Origin: Hyperoodon ampullatus | Lineage: Eukaryota > Chordata > Mammalia > Artiodactyla > Ziphiidae | Direction: 5' to 3' | NCBI GenBank assembly: GCA_949752795.1 | Contig: OX457058.1 | Coordinates: 171,308,223-171,372,222 of the forward strand | DNA length: 64,000 nt | Shown: piece by piece, positions 1-10,296 of the stretch | How positions within the stretch are numbered: position 1 is the first letter of the stretch | How the letters are laid out: each line of letters begins with the position of its first letter | Made by a program: the position numbers and the translations under genes | The notes under the pieces: generated by a model | The model's input: the letters and a program-made list of their open reading frames with translations, nothing else | What the model was told of the DNA's origin: nothing | Database searches by the model: none

Positions 1-139
1 CAACCTTTCCTCCAAAGTAAAAAAATATATATACTAAATTCACGAATATTCTTTCCGTTTCAAATATTCTTACTCAGTGACCATCTGCTCCCGCTTCTCT
101 CCACTAGAATCTGGGTCAAGGATAGAAGCTGGTCCGGCA

Positions 140-887
140 CAAAGTTAGATGAACTGTCTTACATTTAATCAATCAACATTACAAAGTGTTCACGCTACAT
201 ACAACTTCATAACATCCAGGTCTGTGGGCACCTGTAAAACGGGGGGACCTCCAACCTCTATCCTTCTACAGGTAGGCAACCTGAGGTCCCGTCCACAGCG
301 CTCGACTGTCCAGCCTCCTGCCACATCCCAGGCTGGGGATCGCTGACCGGCAGGCTTCTGAGTCCTGAGCACAGCCCTGGGCCCTCCTCAGGCCTTCCCG
401 TGAACCGCACTCGAGGCTGCTGGGGGAGGGGGCACTGGCCGAGGTGTGGTCATGTGTGGGCTGGCACCACAGGAGACAGCTGGTCCAAGGGCTCAGAGAC
501 CAGGCTCGGGCAAGTAGGTCCCATTCCCTACGGCCGGAAGGACACAGAGCTGAGGCGACAGGATGAGAAGCAGCCCAGGGCATGTAGGATGAGACACTAG
601 TTGCTGAGAGGGACACAATGGGGACAGAGGCTGAAGACCAGCGGGTCGCTGAGAAAGCCAGAGACACGGGTACGGCGGGGCAGGCGGAGGAAGCTGTACG
701 CAAACACGTCCTCTCCAGCAGGCAGGTCTGGTGTGGGGGGCTCATCCTCTGCCCGTCCTCCCCCTCCCGGACCTGGGTGTGGCGGAGCAGAACACACAAG
801 GCTGGCACACGAAGGTGAACACAAGCACGAACATCGCCGCGGCAGGCTTGGGGCTCAGGGGGCGGGAGGAGGTGGGAGTTGCAGGAC
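140..887 (-). other. TCL1A: TCL1A exon 4, 3'UTR (probable)
   Basis: Probable last, wholly untranslated exon of TCL1A. On the minus strand a strong acceptor (pyrimidine tract, then CAG) ends at 888, so the exon would start at 887. The human gene also has its last intron after the stop codon. The exon would end some 10-30 bases past an ATTAAA at 169-164. The region is GC-rich and has no convincing reading frame. The start is supported by the acceptor, the end only by the poly(A) signal; RNA evidence is lacking. Confidence 0.6.
164..169 (-). promoter_or_regulatory. Candidate poly(A) signal ATTAAA of TCL1A
   Basis: The minus strand reads ATTAAA, the commonest variant of AATAAA. It is the best-placed signal downstream of the proposed exon 4. 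The first 140 bases of the window, AT-rich, would be 3' flank. Confidence 0.45.
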
Positions 888-1039
888 CTGGGACAAGAGA
901 AGACAGGGTCAAGGGCAAAGGGAAGGAAGGGGCAGGGTGTGGGGTGGGTGGGAGTGGAGCTGCCAGGAAGAGTCTGGATGGGCGAGCTGGGTGGTCGGTG
1001 CTGGTCTCCAGAGCCGAGGCCTTGCGTCCGAGCCAGAGG

Positions 1040-1200
1040 CTTGGTGTCGGAAGACCCAGATCTGAAACCTGGCTCTGTGATCTGGACCAGTCACTGTGCC
1101 TCTCAAAACCCCTTTTTATAACCTGTAAAGTTAAATACTACCCAGCATGGTTGATGCGATGATCAAGGGACAATGCCCACACCTGTGAAGCAGTGTGCAG
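1040..1200 (+). mobile_element. MIR SINE fragment
   Basis: Diverged copy of the MIR core: a stretch resembling the 'gacctggctctg...ctctgtgcctc...ctgtaaa' pattern of MIR, at 1065-1130. It lies in intron 3 of TCL1A on the opposite strand. Confidence 0.55.
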
Positions 1201-1210
1201 CTGTGTGCCC

Positions 1211-1300
1211 CTAATATTAATATTAATTAATAACATTAATATTAATTAATAACATTAATATTAATATTAATATTAATATTAATATTAATATTAATATTAA
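1211..1300. repeat. (TTAATA)n microsatellite
   Basis: About 90 bases made only of TAATAT/TTAATA units with a few CA interruptions (taacat near 1232 and 1251). The second half is a pure 6-bp repeat. It lies in TCL1A intron 3, about 165 bases downstream of the stop-containing exon. Confidence 0.95.
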
Positions 1301-1465
1301 GGGAGCCCAAAAATGACTGGCTCCTGAGGTGTTAAAGGCGAGAGCCTGGGTCCCCAACCCTGGGGACCGTCGCAGGGCAGCGCAGTTGGGGAGTGGCGGT
1401 CAGTTCTGCCTTCACGGAGGGCAGGAGGGGCGTTCCCTCTTCTTGACCTGGCCCCGGGCGCTCAC

Positions 1466-1526
1466 CTCGTCACTCATACTCTGGGTCTGGCATCTGCTCC
1501 AGGAGCATGTCCTCCGTGTCGCCGAA
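1466..1526 (-). CDS. TCL1A: TCL1A exon 3 (C-terminal codons and stop)
   Basis: The acceptor (pyrimidine tract plus ACAG) ends at 1527. Coding runs 1526-1470 and gives FGDTEDMLLEQMPDPEYE and TGA. The EDMLLE core matches the TCL1A C-terminus, but the tail after it (QMPDPEYE) is longer and different from the human LLPDD. Four non-coding bases follow the stop, then a consensus GTGAGC donor at 1465, as expected for a 3'UTR intron. Confidence 0.9.
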
Positions 1527-4500
1527 CTGTGAGAGAGAAGGAGCTGGAGGCCAGAGTCTGGGATCCTCCTTCCCCTCCCGGCCCCCGGGCTTGGAGTGGC
1601 AGGCGGGAACTTGCATGGGGGGGACCCCAGGGGCCCCTCCTCCCACCAGCCTTCACCCTGGGACTGCCCGCCACAGAGGCTCCTGCCACCCAGGGGCTTC
1701 CGCTGGAGACCCCCGAGGGTGGTTGGTCATTCGCTTCTAATGTCTCTCCAATCTGGTCCTTTATAAATCTGCACTTGTAAAGTCCCTCCATTTTTTCAGC
1801 TTCTGGTACAGAAATGGAGGAAACAGATAGACCACAGAGGCCAGACATGGGGGAAGGGGAGAAGGGCCACCCACGATGACCTGATGGGTCCCCGGAGAAG
1901 CACACACTTGCCTTGATGTGGTACACTATGCGCCAGAAACTGGAGTCTGAGCCTCGGTACCTTCTTCCGGGGTAGAGCTGCCACATGACGGGCAGCAGGT
2001 ACGGGCCCAGCTGGCTGGGGCACACAGGCTCCCCCAGGGGGACATCTTCCTGACGCATGAGGACTTGGAGGCTACTTTCTATCTGAAGAGAAGAGAAGGG
2101 CAGGGCACACCTTCACGGTCCTGCAGGCACAAATACCCACGGTCCATCCTGCCACCCACCCAGCCCAGCCCGCATCTAAGATGCTGGTGGTCACTGTTCC
2201 CAGAAGCTCCAATCCCTAAGCCAGGCACGCTCCTCTCAGGGACTCTGGCTGGGCCGACATGACCAGCACTCGAATGGGTCTAGATACCCAGACAGGGCCA
2301 CAAAAGGTCCACTTTGTGACAAATGCCTAGTTGCCAGGGTATGCCATGGGGCCCCGGAGCTTCTGTAACTATGGAGTCTGGTGCCTATTTCAGCTGATGG
2401 GGGATTTTCTTGGATTTTTCTTTATCGTACAACCCCTTTTAAACAAGATCTCCCCAGACCCCAGAATCAGGTGACGGCCCACTTGTCACCATCTCCGCCA
2501 CTGTTCCTGTTTCATCGCCTCTCGCTGGGCTACGGTGACAACTGCCCTCCACCCATTCCAGCCACACAGGCCTCCTCGCCGTGTCTGGGACGTGCACACA
2601 CCCAGAAATCTCTCACACCTGCTGTCCTCTGCTTGGACCATTCTCCCCTAAATCCATGAAGGGCTCACACCCTTTTTTTTAAGGCAGGTCTCTGCTCAAA
2701 TGTATGTCTATAAAGACAAATGTCAGCAAAATCCAACTCTTATGATATACATAAGAGGCATGCCCCAAACAGATGTCCAGAAAGGTTTCAAAGAAAATGA
2801 TGGGCAAAGTGTGGCAGGCACATGCAAATTAAAACTCTGCAGGGGAGGGCTTCCCTGGTGGCGCAGTGGTTAAGAATCCGCCTGCCAACGCAAGGGACAC
2901 GGGTTCAAGCCCTGGACTGGGAAGATCCCACATGCCGTGGAGCAACTAAGCCCGTGCGCCACAACTACTGAGCCCGCATTCTAGAGCCTGGGAACCACAA
3001 CTGCTGAAGCCCATGAGCCTAGAGCCCATGCTCTGCAACAAGAGAAGCCACCACAATGAGAAGCCCATGCACTGCAACGAAGAGTAGCTCCCGCTTGCCA
3101 TAACTAGAGAAAGCCCGAGCACAGCAACGAAGACCTAAAGAGCCAAAAATAAATAAAAACAAACAAACAAACAAGAAAAACTCTGGAGAGGACTTGCCTG
3201 AAGACCTCACCGCACTCATTCTTGCCTGCCCTCCCACTGTAGTTATCCTACAGAACTTACCACCGGCCTCAACGGCCTCAATTAGTTTGCTGTCCTTCTC
3301 TCCCCCAGCAGAATGTCAGCTTCACAAGCAGTGAGATTTAATCACATTCACTGCAAAACCCCACAGCCTAGAATCCTGATTGGCATAAAAATTGGACTCT
3401 TATCTTTGTTCAATGATTATTTTTCCAAAGTGGAAATAGCTTTTCAAAATTTTTGTCTATGAAGTAAATTAGAACTCACGGTTAAAAAATAATTCAGATC
3501 ATCCTGCAAGGTGTAAGTGTGGAAATCACCATTCTTGCTGTGTTAGTATATAGCCTTCCATATTCTTTAACCATTTTACGTTGGTTTATTCATCTCTCTC
3601 GTGGACTTATGTAAATCTTTACAGATTAAGAAAACTGGCCCTTTAAGTTATGTGGGGAAAATCCTGCCCCATGGTTTGCTAAAGGGTTATGTTTTGTCCA
3701 GAATTTATAATGATTAGGTGAAAAACTCTGCTTCGCAGTTTCAGCATCATGTTGAAGAAGATATGTCCCAACCAGAGATTAAAAAAAAGATATTCACTTA
3801 AATTTTCCTCAAATACTTGACTTACAGTGAATATTTGACTTGATTTTTAAAAGTATATATATGTATATAAATATGTATTTCAAAATCTTAAAAGCCAATA
3901 AAGATGCAAAGTTTAGATGGTGGTTATGAGTCTGGAATCCCAACCCCATTACCTACAAGCAGCACTACTTTGAAGAGATTTACATTTTTATGCCCCTGTT
4001 TCCTCATCTATAAAATGAGAACACAGTCACTCTCAGTAACTTTTAGCTGTCCTGCTATTACATTACATAAATGTTCTAATACGACATTTAAATTTTTCTT
4101 TTATACGTTCTTTCTTTGGTTTACATATGGAAAGTTTCAACATTTTTCACCTAAGTTTGTTTGAGGAAACCCATCCTCCGATGGAAAGTGCTGTAAGAGA
4201 GTTGTATTTCTTAAAAAAAGAAAAAAAAATTAACTAAAGGTCCATCTTAAGGCATTACACACAAAACAAAGTCAATGTCTATTCAACACTGGCTTTTACA
4301 CTACTATATGCCTTGTGAAGTTTGTTTCTTCCAAAGCACAGAGGAGGTATGAAATATTCCAAACTCTATAGCAGTGGTTCCCAAACTTGGTTGATCATAA
4401 TCGGTTGAGGGTTCTTTCAGAATACAGATTTCTGGGGCTCATCTATGGAGATTTTGATAATTGGCCACGTGTGTGAATCACTTACTTTGGAGATTATTCC

Positions 4501-4981
4501 CATTTTATGGATTAGAACCCTGAGGCCCGGAGAAGTCCTATTTTACTCAAGATCATATTCATACACTCCAGACACACTGGGTCCCCATACTTCGGCCAAC
4601 GTGCCTCTCTCTGTTTCTCCCACCCTCCTTCCTGGCCCGGAGAACTGCTCATCCTTGCGCTCAGTGCAAAGTGGTTTCATCTGTGAGTCCCCGGCCGCCC
4701 TGGGTGGACCTGCCCCTCTGAGCCTCCCCGCCGCCCTCGCCCCGCGGCATGTGAGGGGCTCCTCCAGGGCCTGCACGGCCTGGGGCGACCCGGCTCCAGA
4801 GCCCGGGCCATGGATGGGACGCCCATACTGCCCCGCGCAACCGACCCCAGAGCGTCTGTACCTCGATGGTTACGGGCAGCCAGGTGCGCTGGTTCTCGTC
4901 CACATACACGGCCTTTTCCCAGATCCACAGGTGGTCCGGGTGCAAGGCCGTGCGCGCCCTGCAGAAAAGGAGCTCGCCCAT
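1470..4981 (-). CDS. TCL1A: TCL1A, AKT kinase co-activator (three coding exons)
   Basis: Spliced minus-strand gene: exons 4981-4862, 2082-1912 and 1526-1470 join in phase 0 to 115 codons plus stop (human protein 114). TCL1 family members form a small beta-barrel that binds the AKT PH domain and raises AKT activation in early lymphocytes and embryonic cells (family knowledge). Diagnostic blocks are HPDHLWIWEK (residues 14-23), WLPVTIE (34-40), LLPVMWQLYP (69-78) and SDSSFWRIVYHIK (85-97). These fit TCL1A better than TCL1B or MTCP1. The start ATG at 4981 lies in a good Kozak context (gtcaccATGG) and begins MGELLFCRART, unlike the human MAECPTLGEAV. There is no stop or frameshift, so it looks functional. 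Odd points: GC donor after exon 2 and an altered C-terminus. Intron 1 (4861-2083) holds a SINE, a MIR and a MER fossil. Confidence 0.93.
1906..1914 (-). other. GC-type 5' splice site of TCL1A intron 2
   Basis: The minus strand reads AAG then GCAAGT at the end of exon 2 (codons CAC ATC AAG). Every donor position except the second intron base fits the consensus, which is typical of real GC-AG introns. The matching acceptor is at 1529-1527. No usable GT donor in the right phase was noticed nearby. Confidence 0.8.
1912..2082 (-). CDS. TCL1A: TCL1A exon 2 (core of the beta-barrel)
   Basis: 57 codons in phase 0 at both ends, preceded by a CTTCTCTTCAG acceptor at 2083. The product runs from IESSLQVLMRQED to FWRIVYHIK. 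It carries the most conserved family block, LLPVMWQLYP. It is one residue shorter than the human exon near its start (one residue missing around SSLQ). Confidence 0.95.
2847..3176 (+). mobile_element. CHR-type SINE, long older form
   Basis: tRNA-Glu-derived head (gggcttccctggtggcgcag) with pol III A-box and B-box-like sequence, followed by the long body with repeated 'agagcc...' segments and an A-rich (AAAC)n tail. It is about 330 bp, longer and more diverged than the 210-bp copies. TSD: aaaactctgcagggga at 2831-2846 against aaaactctggagagga at 3177-3192, two mismatches. It lies in TCL1A intron 1, opposite strand. Confidence 0.9.
3193..3904. other. Unassigned AT-rich intron sequence
   Basis: Intron 1 of TCL1A. 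I see no coding exon, RNA gene or repeat family that I can name. Confidence 0.5.
3905..4050 (+). mobile_element. MIR SINE fragment
   Basis: A run resembling 'gtttcctcatctataaaatgaga' (around 3995-4022) is the typical MIR 3' core in sense orientation. In TCL1A intron 1. Confidence 0.6.
4372..4465 (+). mobile_element. hAT-type MER fossil (MER20/MER5-like)
   Basis: Begins at a recognisable hAT-Charlie terminal sequence (cagtggttcccaaact, from about 4375) and degrades after about 90 bases. Only one end is recognisable. Confidence 0.45.
4862..4981 (-). CDS. TCL1A: TCL1A exon 1 (start codon and N-terminus)
   Basis: 40 codons from ATG at 4981-4979 to GAG at 4864-4862, followed by a GTACAG donor. 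HPDHLWIWEKAVYVDE and WLPVTIE match the TCL1A N-terminal strand pattern. The first ten residues diverge from the human protein. Longer frames antisense to it and in other frames exist only because the region is GC-rich. Confidence 0.93.
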
Positions 4982-5135
4982 GGTGACGCGAGCGGTCTAG
5001 GAAGCAAGGATTGGAGCCTTTCCGGGCTTCTCGCTGGTCCACGGGCTGCGCAACCTCGATGCTTTATAACGGGACGGTGCGCGGGCGCCCCCAAGCGGCG
5101 GGGCGGGAGGAGGGCGGGGCGGGAGGAGGGGCGTG
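4982..5135 (-). promoter_or_regulatory. TCL1A core promoter: TATA box and GC boxes
   Basis: On the minus strand TTATAAAGC lies at 5069-5061, about 80 bases upstream of the ATG. Transcription would then start near 5035 and give a 5'UTR of about 55 bases. Upstream, at 5135-5095, are several GGGCGG-like SP1-type boxes in a GC-rich tract. CpG density is high from about 4680 to 5135. A TATA box with SP1 sites agrees with what is known of the human TCL1A promoter. Confidence 0.75.
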
Positions 5136-5139
5136 CCGA

Positions 5140-5770
5140 AGCGACAGGGCACAACAGGATCTGACCCTGCACCGAGGCCTGCCTTGTGCCCTGAGACCCT
5201 GGCAGCGTCTAGGAGCGCAGATCCAGCCCCACAGACCCAGGACTTCCTCCATACCCACAGCCAGCCAGCCTTGCCCTCCGTCCCCTACTCCCCACTGCTG
5301 GGGAGGCACTCGGGTCTGTGGCTTTGGACTTTTCTTCTGTCAGGAGGCACCTGCGTCCTCCGCTCCCCTCGACACCCGTGCCCCACTGTCCGAGACAGCC
5401 ACTATGTGTGGCTGCTCAAGACTGGGACTCGGAGCCTCTGCTTGGAGCTCACGGTCGACATTTGGCCACCCAGAGCCAGGGCCCCTGCACATCTGGGCTC
5501 AGAAGAGATGGTGCAAGCCTGAACCAGGCCTGGACTTTCCCAGGTTCACGGCACCACTGTCAGCCTGTGGATTTGGGTATCGAAGTCAATTTCCTTGGTA
5601 AACTGCAGCTCTTGAAGCCCCCTTCCCTCTCCCCAACACATTTTCCATTCATTGATGATGCTGTGGTCATCTGATAGCTATTCTGAAACATGGTAGTGAA
5701 GAAGCATAGGTTTTTCCCTTTAGAGTCTTTGAATTCGTTAGTGAAAACATCGTTCAAAACGAATGCTTAA
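5140..5770. other. Upstream flank of TCL1A, no assigned feature
   Basis: Unique-looking GC-rich sequence. Several open frames overlap each other in different phases without codon structure or homology that I recognise. It may hold distal promoter elements, but none can be named. Confidence 0.4.
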
Positions 5771-5782
5771 AAAGAAACCCCT

Positions 5783-5994
5783 GGGCTTCCCTGGTGGCGC
5801 AGTGGTTGAGAGTCCGCCTGCCGAGGCAGGGGACACGGGTTCGTGCCCTGGTCTAGGAAGGTCCCACATGCCGCGGAGCGGCTGGGACCGTGAGCCATGG
5901 ACGCTGAGCCTGCGCGTTCGGAGTGGAGCCTGTGCTCCGCAACGGGAGAGGCCACAACAGCGAGAGGCCCGCGTACCACACACACACAAAAAAG
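5783..5994 (+). mobile_element. CHR-type SINE, short form
   Basis: About 210 bp: tRNA-like head with A-box (tggcgcagtgg) and B-box (ggttcgtgccc), CpG-rich body, CA/A-rich tail. Perfect 12-bp TSD aaagaaacccct at 5771-5782 and 5995-6006. An insertion of 'ggagt' near 5923 sets it apart from its sisters. Confidence 0.95.
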
Positions 5995-6009
5995 AAAGAA
6001 ACCCCTCCC

Positions 6010-7360
6010 TCCACCCCAAGATCAATGGATTTGAAAAGTCCCTGGGTTCTAGAATCAAACATTTCTCTGTAAATTACATCGAATAAGGAAAACAATTTCA
6101 CTTCATTTTGCTGTACCACATGCCCATTAAGGCAATTAAGAAAATAAAATACGAGAAACATGTATAAAGGAGCTCCAGCCTCGTTGCTCAAACGATACCA
6201 GTGGTAGTAGCAGTTTGGTTCCTCACCTTCCAGCTCCTTCTTGTCTCTCTGACTAGGCACTAAGAAAATAATTTATGATCTTTTGAAATGTCTCAGAAGT
6301 GAAAATGAGCTTAACACCTGATCCCTCTGTCAGCAACGGTATGTATCTGCTTCTCTGCCTAACCAGACAGCCTAATTCCCAGGAAGGTGCTGAGGTGGCC
6401 TAAGGTAATGGAGATATAATTAGATTTACCATGAACACAAAATAGAAGACAAAAGCCAAGTAAAGTTGGGAGTGGAGGCAGGTGACATGAGCCCAGCAAA
6501 CATCTTTCCCACTGCAGCCCCTACTGGTGCTACTATTTAATATTCAGACTTGTGGCTTTCAGGCGGCTTTCCCTGTGAATGGTTCTTAATTCCGGACCCA
6601 GATAGCCACTGGGAGCAAGATAATATGGTCATATACTCTGTTGGGGAAGTCTCAGCCCGGTCCTGAGCTTTGAGGTCACAACGAAGACAAGTCCAGCTTA
6701 AACAGTGCTGCTGGGATGACCTCTTGTGGCAAGGGAAGGGGGCACCCAGGAGCCATTGTGGCCACTGACTCAGCCACATGGATGGCTCCAGGACCCACAA
6801 TGCCACTGGGTCTGCTGATTTCATTAGCACTCGTTCTGCTTTTCTAAGAGGCCACAAATAATGGACCAAAAATCAAACCCATTTGGCCGGATATGCTTCT
6901 GAATGTTCTGGGAATATGATTCCCCCTCTCCTCCCACCCCCATTTTGAAAGAATAATATACTTCTTCAGTTTCACATGAGGGCTTCTTAACATTGAATGG
7001 GAGTATACGTTATTCTTGTGTAGGATTTAGAAAATCATTTGAGAAGCGGGTCCAAAACATGATGAGTGAAATAAGCATGACTGTGGAGTTCATCAAGCAG
7101 CTTCGGTTGGAGACCTGAGCCTTCTTTATGGAAATTCCATGAGAGGGAAAACATAGCTCCTGTGGGGTCTCAGAGACAGGGGAGCCCCTTCGGCGTGTTA
7201 TCTGCTCCATTTTAGGGCTCTCGGCCGGCCAGCCTAGCTTCAGAGTTCTGTGCTCCTTTCCAATTCTGGCCTTTGTTAGTCTGCAAGCTCCCTGAGGATA
7301 ATCAAGCCCATATTTCATACAGAAAGTAACTTTCATATAGAAAGTAACACAAAGCAATTA
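6010..7360. other. Unassigned intergenic sequence
   Basis: No gene or nameable repeat seen. Scattered frames of 100-115 codons have no recognisable product. Confidence 0.4.
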
Positions 7361-7369
7361 TGTTGACTC

Positions 7370-7571
7370 TTTTTTTTTTACGGTACGCAGGCCTCTCACT
7401 GTTGTGGCCTCTCCCGTTGCGGAGCACAGGCTCCGGACGCGCAGGCTCAGCGGCCATGGTTCACGGGTCCAGCCGCTCCGCGGCATGTGGGATCTTCCTG
7501 GACCGGGGCACGAACCCGCGTCCCCTGCATCGGCAGGCGGACTCTCAACCACTGAGCCACCAGGGAAGCCC
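7370..7571 (-). mobile_element. CHR-type SINE, short form
   Basis: Reverse-orientation copy (T-run first, ending in ccaccagggaagccc). TSD tgttgactc at 7361-7369 and 7572-7580, perfect. Confidence 0.95.
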
Positions 7572-7754
7572 TGTTGACTCATTTTTTTAATAGCATCCTT
7601 AACTGACACATGTCCTGACTTGGAGCCCGTTTTGGCTTTGCCTCTATCACGTATGAACTTAGCAAATCCTTTGCTGTCTTGGCCCCATCTCCACACTTTT
7701 GTAATGGATGAGCCAAGCTAGATGGATGCTCTGGGCCCTACAATGAGTGGCTCC

Positions 7755-7955
7755 AAACCATTAAGCTAATGGACCACAACCCTGGCTGTTTATTAGAATC
7801 ACCTGGGAAGCTTTTATAAAATACCTGTGCTTGGACTCCACCCCAGAGCAATGAGACCAGGATCTCTGAGACTGAGGCTTTGGGTTTTATTTTTTAAAGG
7901 ATTCCTCAGGTGAGTCTAAAGGGCAGCCAAGGCTGAGAACCACTTCTCTAAGATC
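7755..7955 (+). mobile_element. hAT-Charlie type MITE (MER family)
   Basis: The two ends are inverted copies: 'ggctgtttattagaatcacctgggaagctttta' in the first half pairs with 'ggattcctcaggtgagtctaaagggcagcc' in the second, ending in gagaaccactt. This palindrome-like layout is typical of short non-autonomous hAT elements. Confidence 0.6.
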
Positions 7956-7959
7956 TGAG

Positions 7960-8460
7960 TTACTGTTTCTGAGGTTATGACCAAGACTCATAAAACTAAA
8001 TAACCGTGAAAATGTTAAAGCCATTCTATCTACTGTCAGTTCTCACTCTGAACCTCACCCCAAGCCTGCTCTTCCTTTCCTAGGCTCTACTTTTAATTTG
8101 CTGCTTCCAATCTTTTGTGTACAGGGAACCATAACACCAAGGTTATTAGGATTGTGAGGGTCTGAGATCTCGCCAATGCATGAAATATAGAAGCTGCATC
8201 CATGCTAATTGCCTGGAGTGTTTTGTTGTTGTTCTTGTTAATTTCTACACCTGGGCCATATTTTAGATAATTAATGCTGATGACTAAGTGAGCTCAGGGT
8301 AAAAGGGATGTTATAACTTTAACCCATAGGGATGAACTTTTGTCTCTAGGTTAATGGAGAATCTGAGTCAAGGATATACTAAGTAAAACTCAGGGACCGC
8401 TCATAGCTTTAATCCTTGCATGGCTACTGTCTCTCTCTAAACAGAGTTTTCTTTTAATTT
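7960..8460. other. Unassigned intergenic sequence
   Basis: No gene or repeat family recognised. Confidence 0.4.
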
Positions 8461-8461
8461 T

Positions 8462-8595
8462 AAGCACTTCTCAAACTCTAAGGTGTATATGGCGACCTTG
8501 GTAAAATGCAGATTCTAATTGGATAGAGTTGGGTTGAGATCCTGAATTTCTAACAAGCTCCAAGGTGAGGCTGACGCCGATGGTCTAGGAACCAC
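8462..8595 (+). mobile_element. MER20-like hAT fossil
   Basis: Pattern 'tctcaaact...atgcagattct...gatcctgaatttctaacaagctcc...ggtctaggaaccac' follows MER20 in sense orientation, with loss of the last bases. Confidence 0.6.
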
Positions 8596-8599
8596 CTCC

Positions 8600-9124
8600 A
8601 AGTAGCAAGGTCCTATGCTAACCCAATACACACACAACACAACTGCAAAAGCAAACACCCATAACCCCTACTCAAAACACACAAAATGGTAGACGCTGAC
8701 AAACTGGTGGAGTGAGCAGCATGTAATATCAATAGAATTGTAACGGACACTTTGAGCTAGAAATGAGGCTCCCATTTGCCCGGAGACAGGTTAAAACTTA
8801 CCTAAATTTGTATCCGAAGCCCTTTTCAAGCATGGGATTACTCCACATGGTGGGTATTATACCCACCCTATCGCTGGGGCTGCCCATCAGCATGGTTCTT
8901 CTTGCTGCACCCTTAATTCTTCTTTAATTTAGTTTGATTGCATTAATTTGACATCAGAAAAATATTTTACATTTCTCTTTATTCCTCCTAGAAAAGTGGC
9001 TCTTCATCTTCATGCTTCTAACATATATAAACTGAGATACATATATTAACTGTATAGTACTTTTAGTTTTCATACTGAAAATGTCCTCTGTCCCATTTAC
9101 ACAATATCTCTTGACCTAGCTTTT
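8600..9124. other. Unassigned intergenic sequence
   Basis: AT-rich; no gene or nameable repeat seen. Confidence 0.4.
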
Positions 9125-9136
9125 CAATTTTAGGAT

Positions 9137-9339
9137 TTTTTTTTTTTGCGGTACGCGGGCCTCTCACTGTTGTGGCCTCTCCCATTGCGGAGCACAGGCT
9201 CCGGATGCGCAGGCTCAGCGGCCATGGCTCACGGGCCCAGCCGCTCCGTGGCATGTGGGATCTTCCTGGACCGGGGCACGAACTTGCTTTCCCTGCATCG
9301 GCAGGCGGACTCTCAACCACTGTGCCACCAGGGAAGCCC
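9137..9339 (-). mobile_element. CHR-type SINE, short form
   Basis: Reverse copy with perfect 12-bp TSD caattttaggat at 9125-9136 and 9340-9351. Nearly identical in body to the copy at 7370. Confidence 0.95.
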
Positions 9340-9549
9340 CAATTTTAGGATATTTTAAATGGAATTCTCATCAATTAACAGCATGGGGGACTTATTTTTA
9401 CATGAGGTATATAAATATGTATGTATATACTAATATGTATATTTTGTGTGCTAGGTCAGAATCTAGTTGTATCTTAATTTTTCCAAATTTTTAGCCAATC
9501 TCCCAAAGACTGCCGAATAATTTATCCTTCCACACAAGTTTTCTGACAG

Positions 9550-9692
9550 CAGAAATTTTTAAAATAAAATTATTTTACTGTTTTGGCCACACCACGCAGC
9601 ATGCGGGATCTTAGTTCCCCGACCAGGGATCGAACCTACGCCCCCTCCACTGGAAGCACAGAGTCCTAACCACTGGACTTCCAGGGAAGTCC
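9550..9692 (-). mobile_element. Older short tRNA-Glu SINE
   Basis: Reverse orientation. The body (ggccacaccacgcagcatgc ... gaccagggatcgaacc ... ggacttccagggaagtccc) is a different, shorter subfamily of the artiodactyl tRNA-Glu SINEs. Possible TSD ctgacag at 9543-9549 and 9693-9699. Confidence 0.75.
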
Positions 9693-9807
9693 CTGACAGT
9701 GCCCCTATTAAATATGAAGTTCCCATGTACAAATGAGTCTGTTTCTGGGCTCTGTTCTTTCCCATTTGACTGTTACTATGGTAAAACCACACTTAAAAAT
9801 TATTACA

Positions 9808-10023
9808 GGGCTTCCCTGGTGGCACGGTGTTTGAGAGTCTGCCTGCCGATGCAGGGGACATGGGTTCGTGCCCCGGTCCGGGAAGATCCCACATCCCGCA
9901 GAGTGGCTGGGCCCGTGAGCCATGGCCGCTGGGCCTGAGCATCTGGAGCCTGTGCTCTGCAATGGGAGAGGCCACAACAGTGAGAGGCCCGTGTACCGCA
10001 AAAAAAAAAAAAAAAAAAAAAAG
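9808..10023 (+). mobile_element. CHR-type SINE, short form
   Basis: Sense copy with 25-base A tail. Perfect TSD attattaca at 9799-9807 and 10024-10032. Lacks the 'cgcgtcc' junction found in its sisters (reads gagcatctgg). Confidence 0.95.
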
Positions 10024-10115
10024 ATTATTACAAATTTGAATTTGAAATACTTGATGGGATAGGTCTTCTCTCTGTTCTTTTTTCAAAATTGTACTTTTGC
10101 ATCTCTGTATTTTTT

Positions 10116-10296
10116 TTTTAAACATCTTTATTGGAGTATAATTGCTTTACAATGGTGTGTTAGTTTCTGCTTTATAACAAAGGGAATCAGCTATACATAT
10201 ACTTCTATCCCCATATCTCCTCCCTCTTGCATCTCCCTCCCACCCTCCCTATACCACCCCTCTAGGTGATCACAAAGCACGGAGCTGATCTCCCTG
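10116..10296 (-). mobile_element. L1 3'UTR fragment (5'-truncated)
   Basis: Reverse copy of the 3' end of the same L1 lineage as the full-length element at 27931 (aaacatctttattggagtat ... ggagctgatctcc). TSD tctgtatttttt at 10104-10115 and 10297-10308. Only about 180 bp were reverse transcribed. Confidence 0.85.

Noticed and set aside
266..1162. Overlapping frames of 140-180 codons on both strands
   Set aside because: They lie in the GC-rich TCL1A 3'UTR exon and its intron, overlap in several phases and have no homology that I recognise.
4445..5164. 239-codon plus-strand frame overlapping TCL1A exon 1
   Set aside because: It is antisense to a confidently identified exon and promoter; the frame follows from high GC. 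No recognisable domain.
5738..6260. Frames over 100 codons, as at all CHR SINEs (9063-9358, 15244-15594, 48352-48625, 58333-58950, 62548-63061)
   Set aside because: The same peptide phrases (for example MAHGPSRSAACGIF or AGDTGSCPGPGRSHMPRSG) recur at every SINE copy, so they are translations of the repeat, not a gene family.
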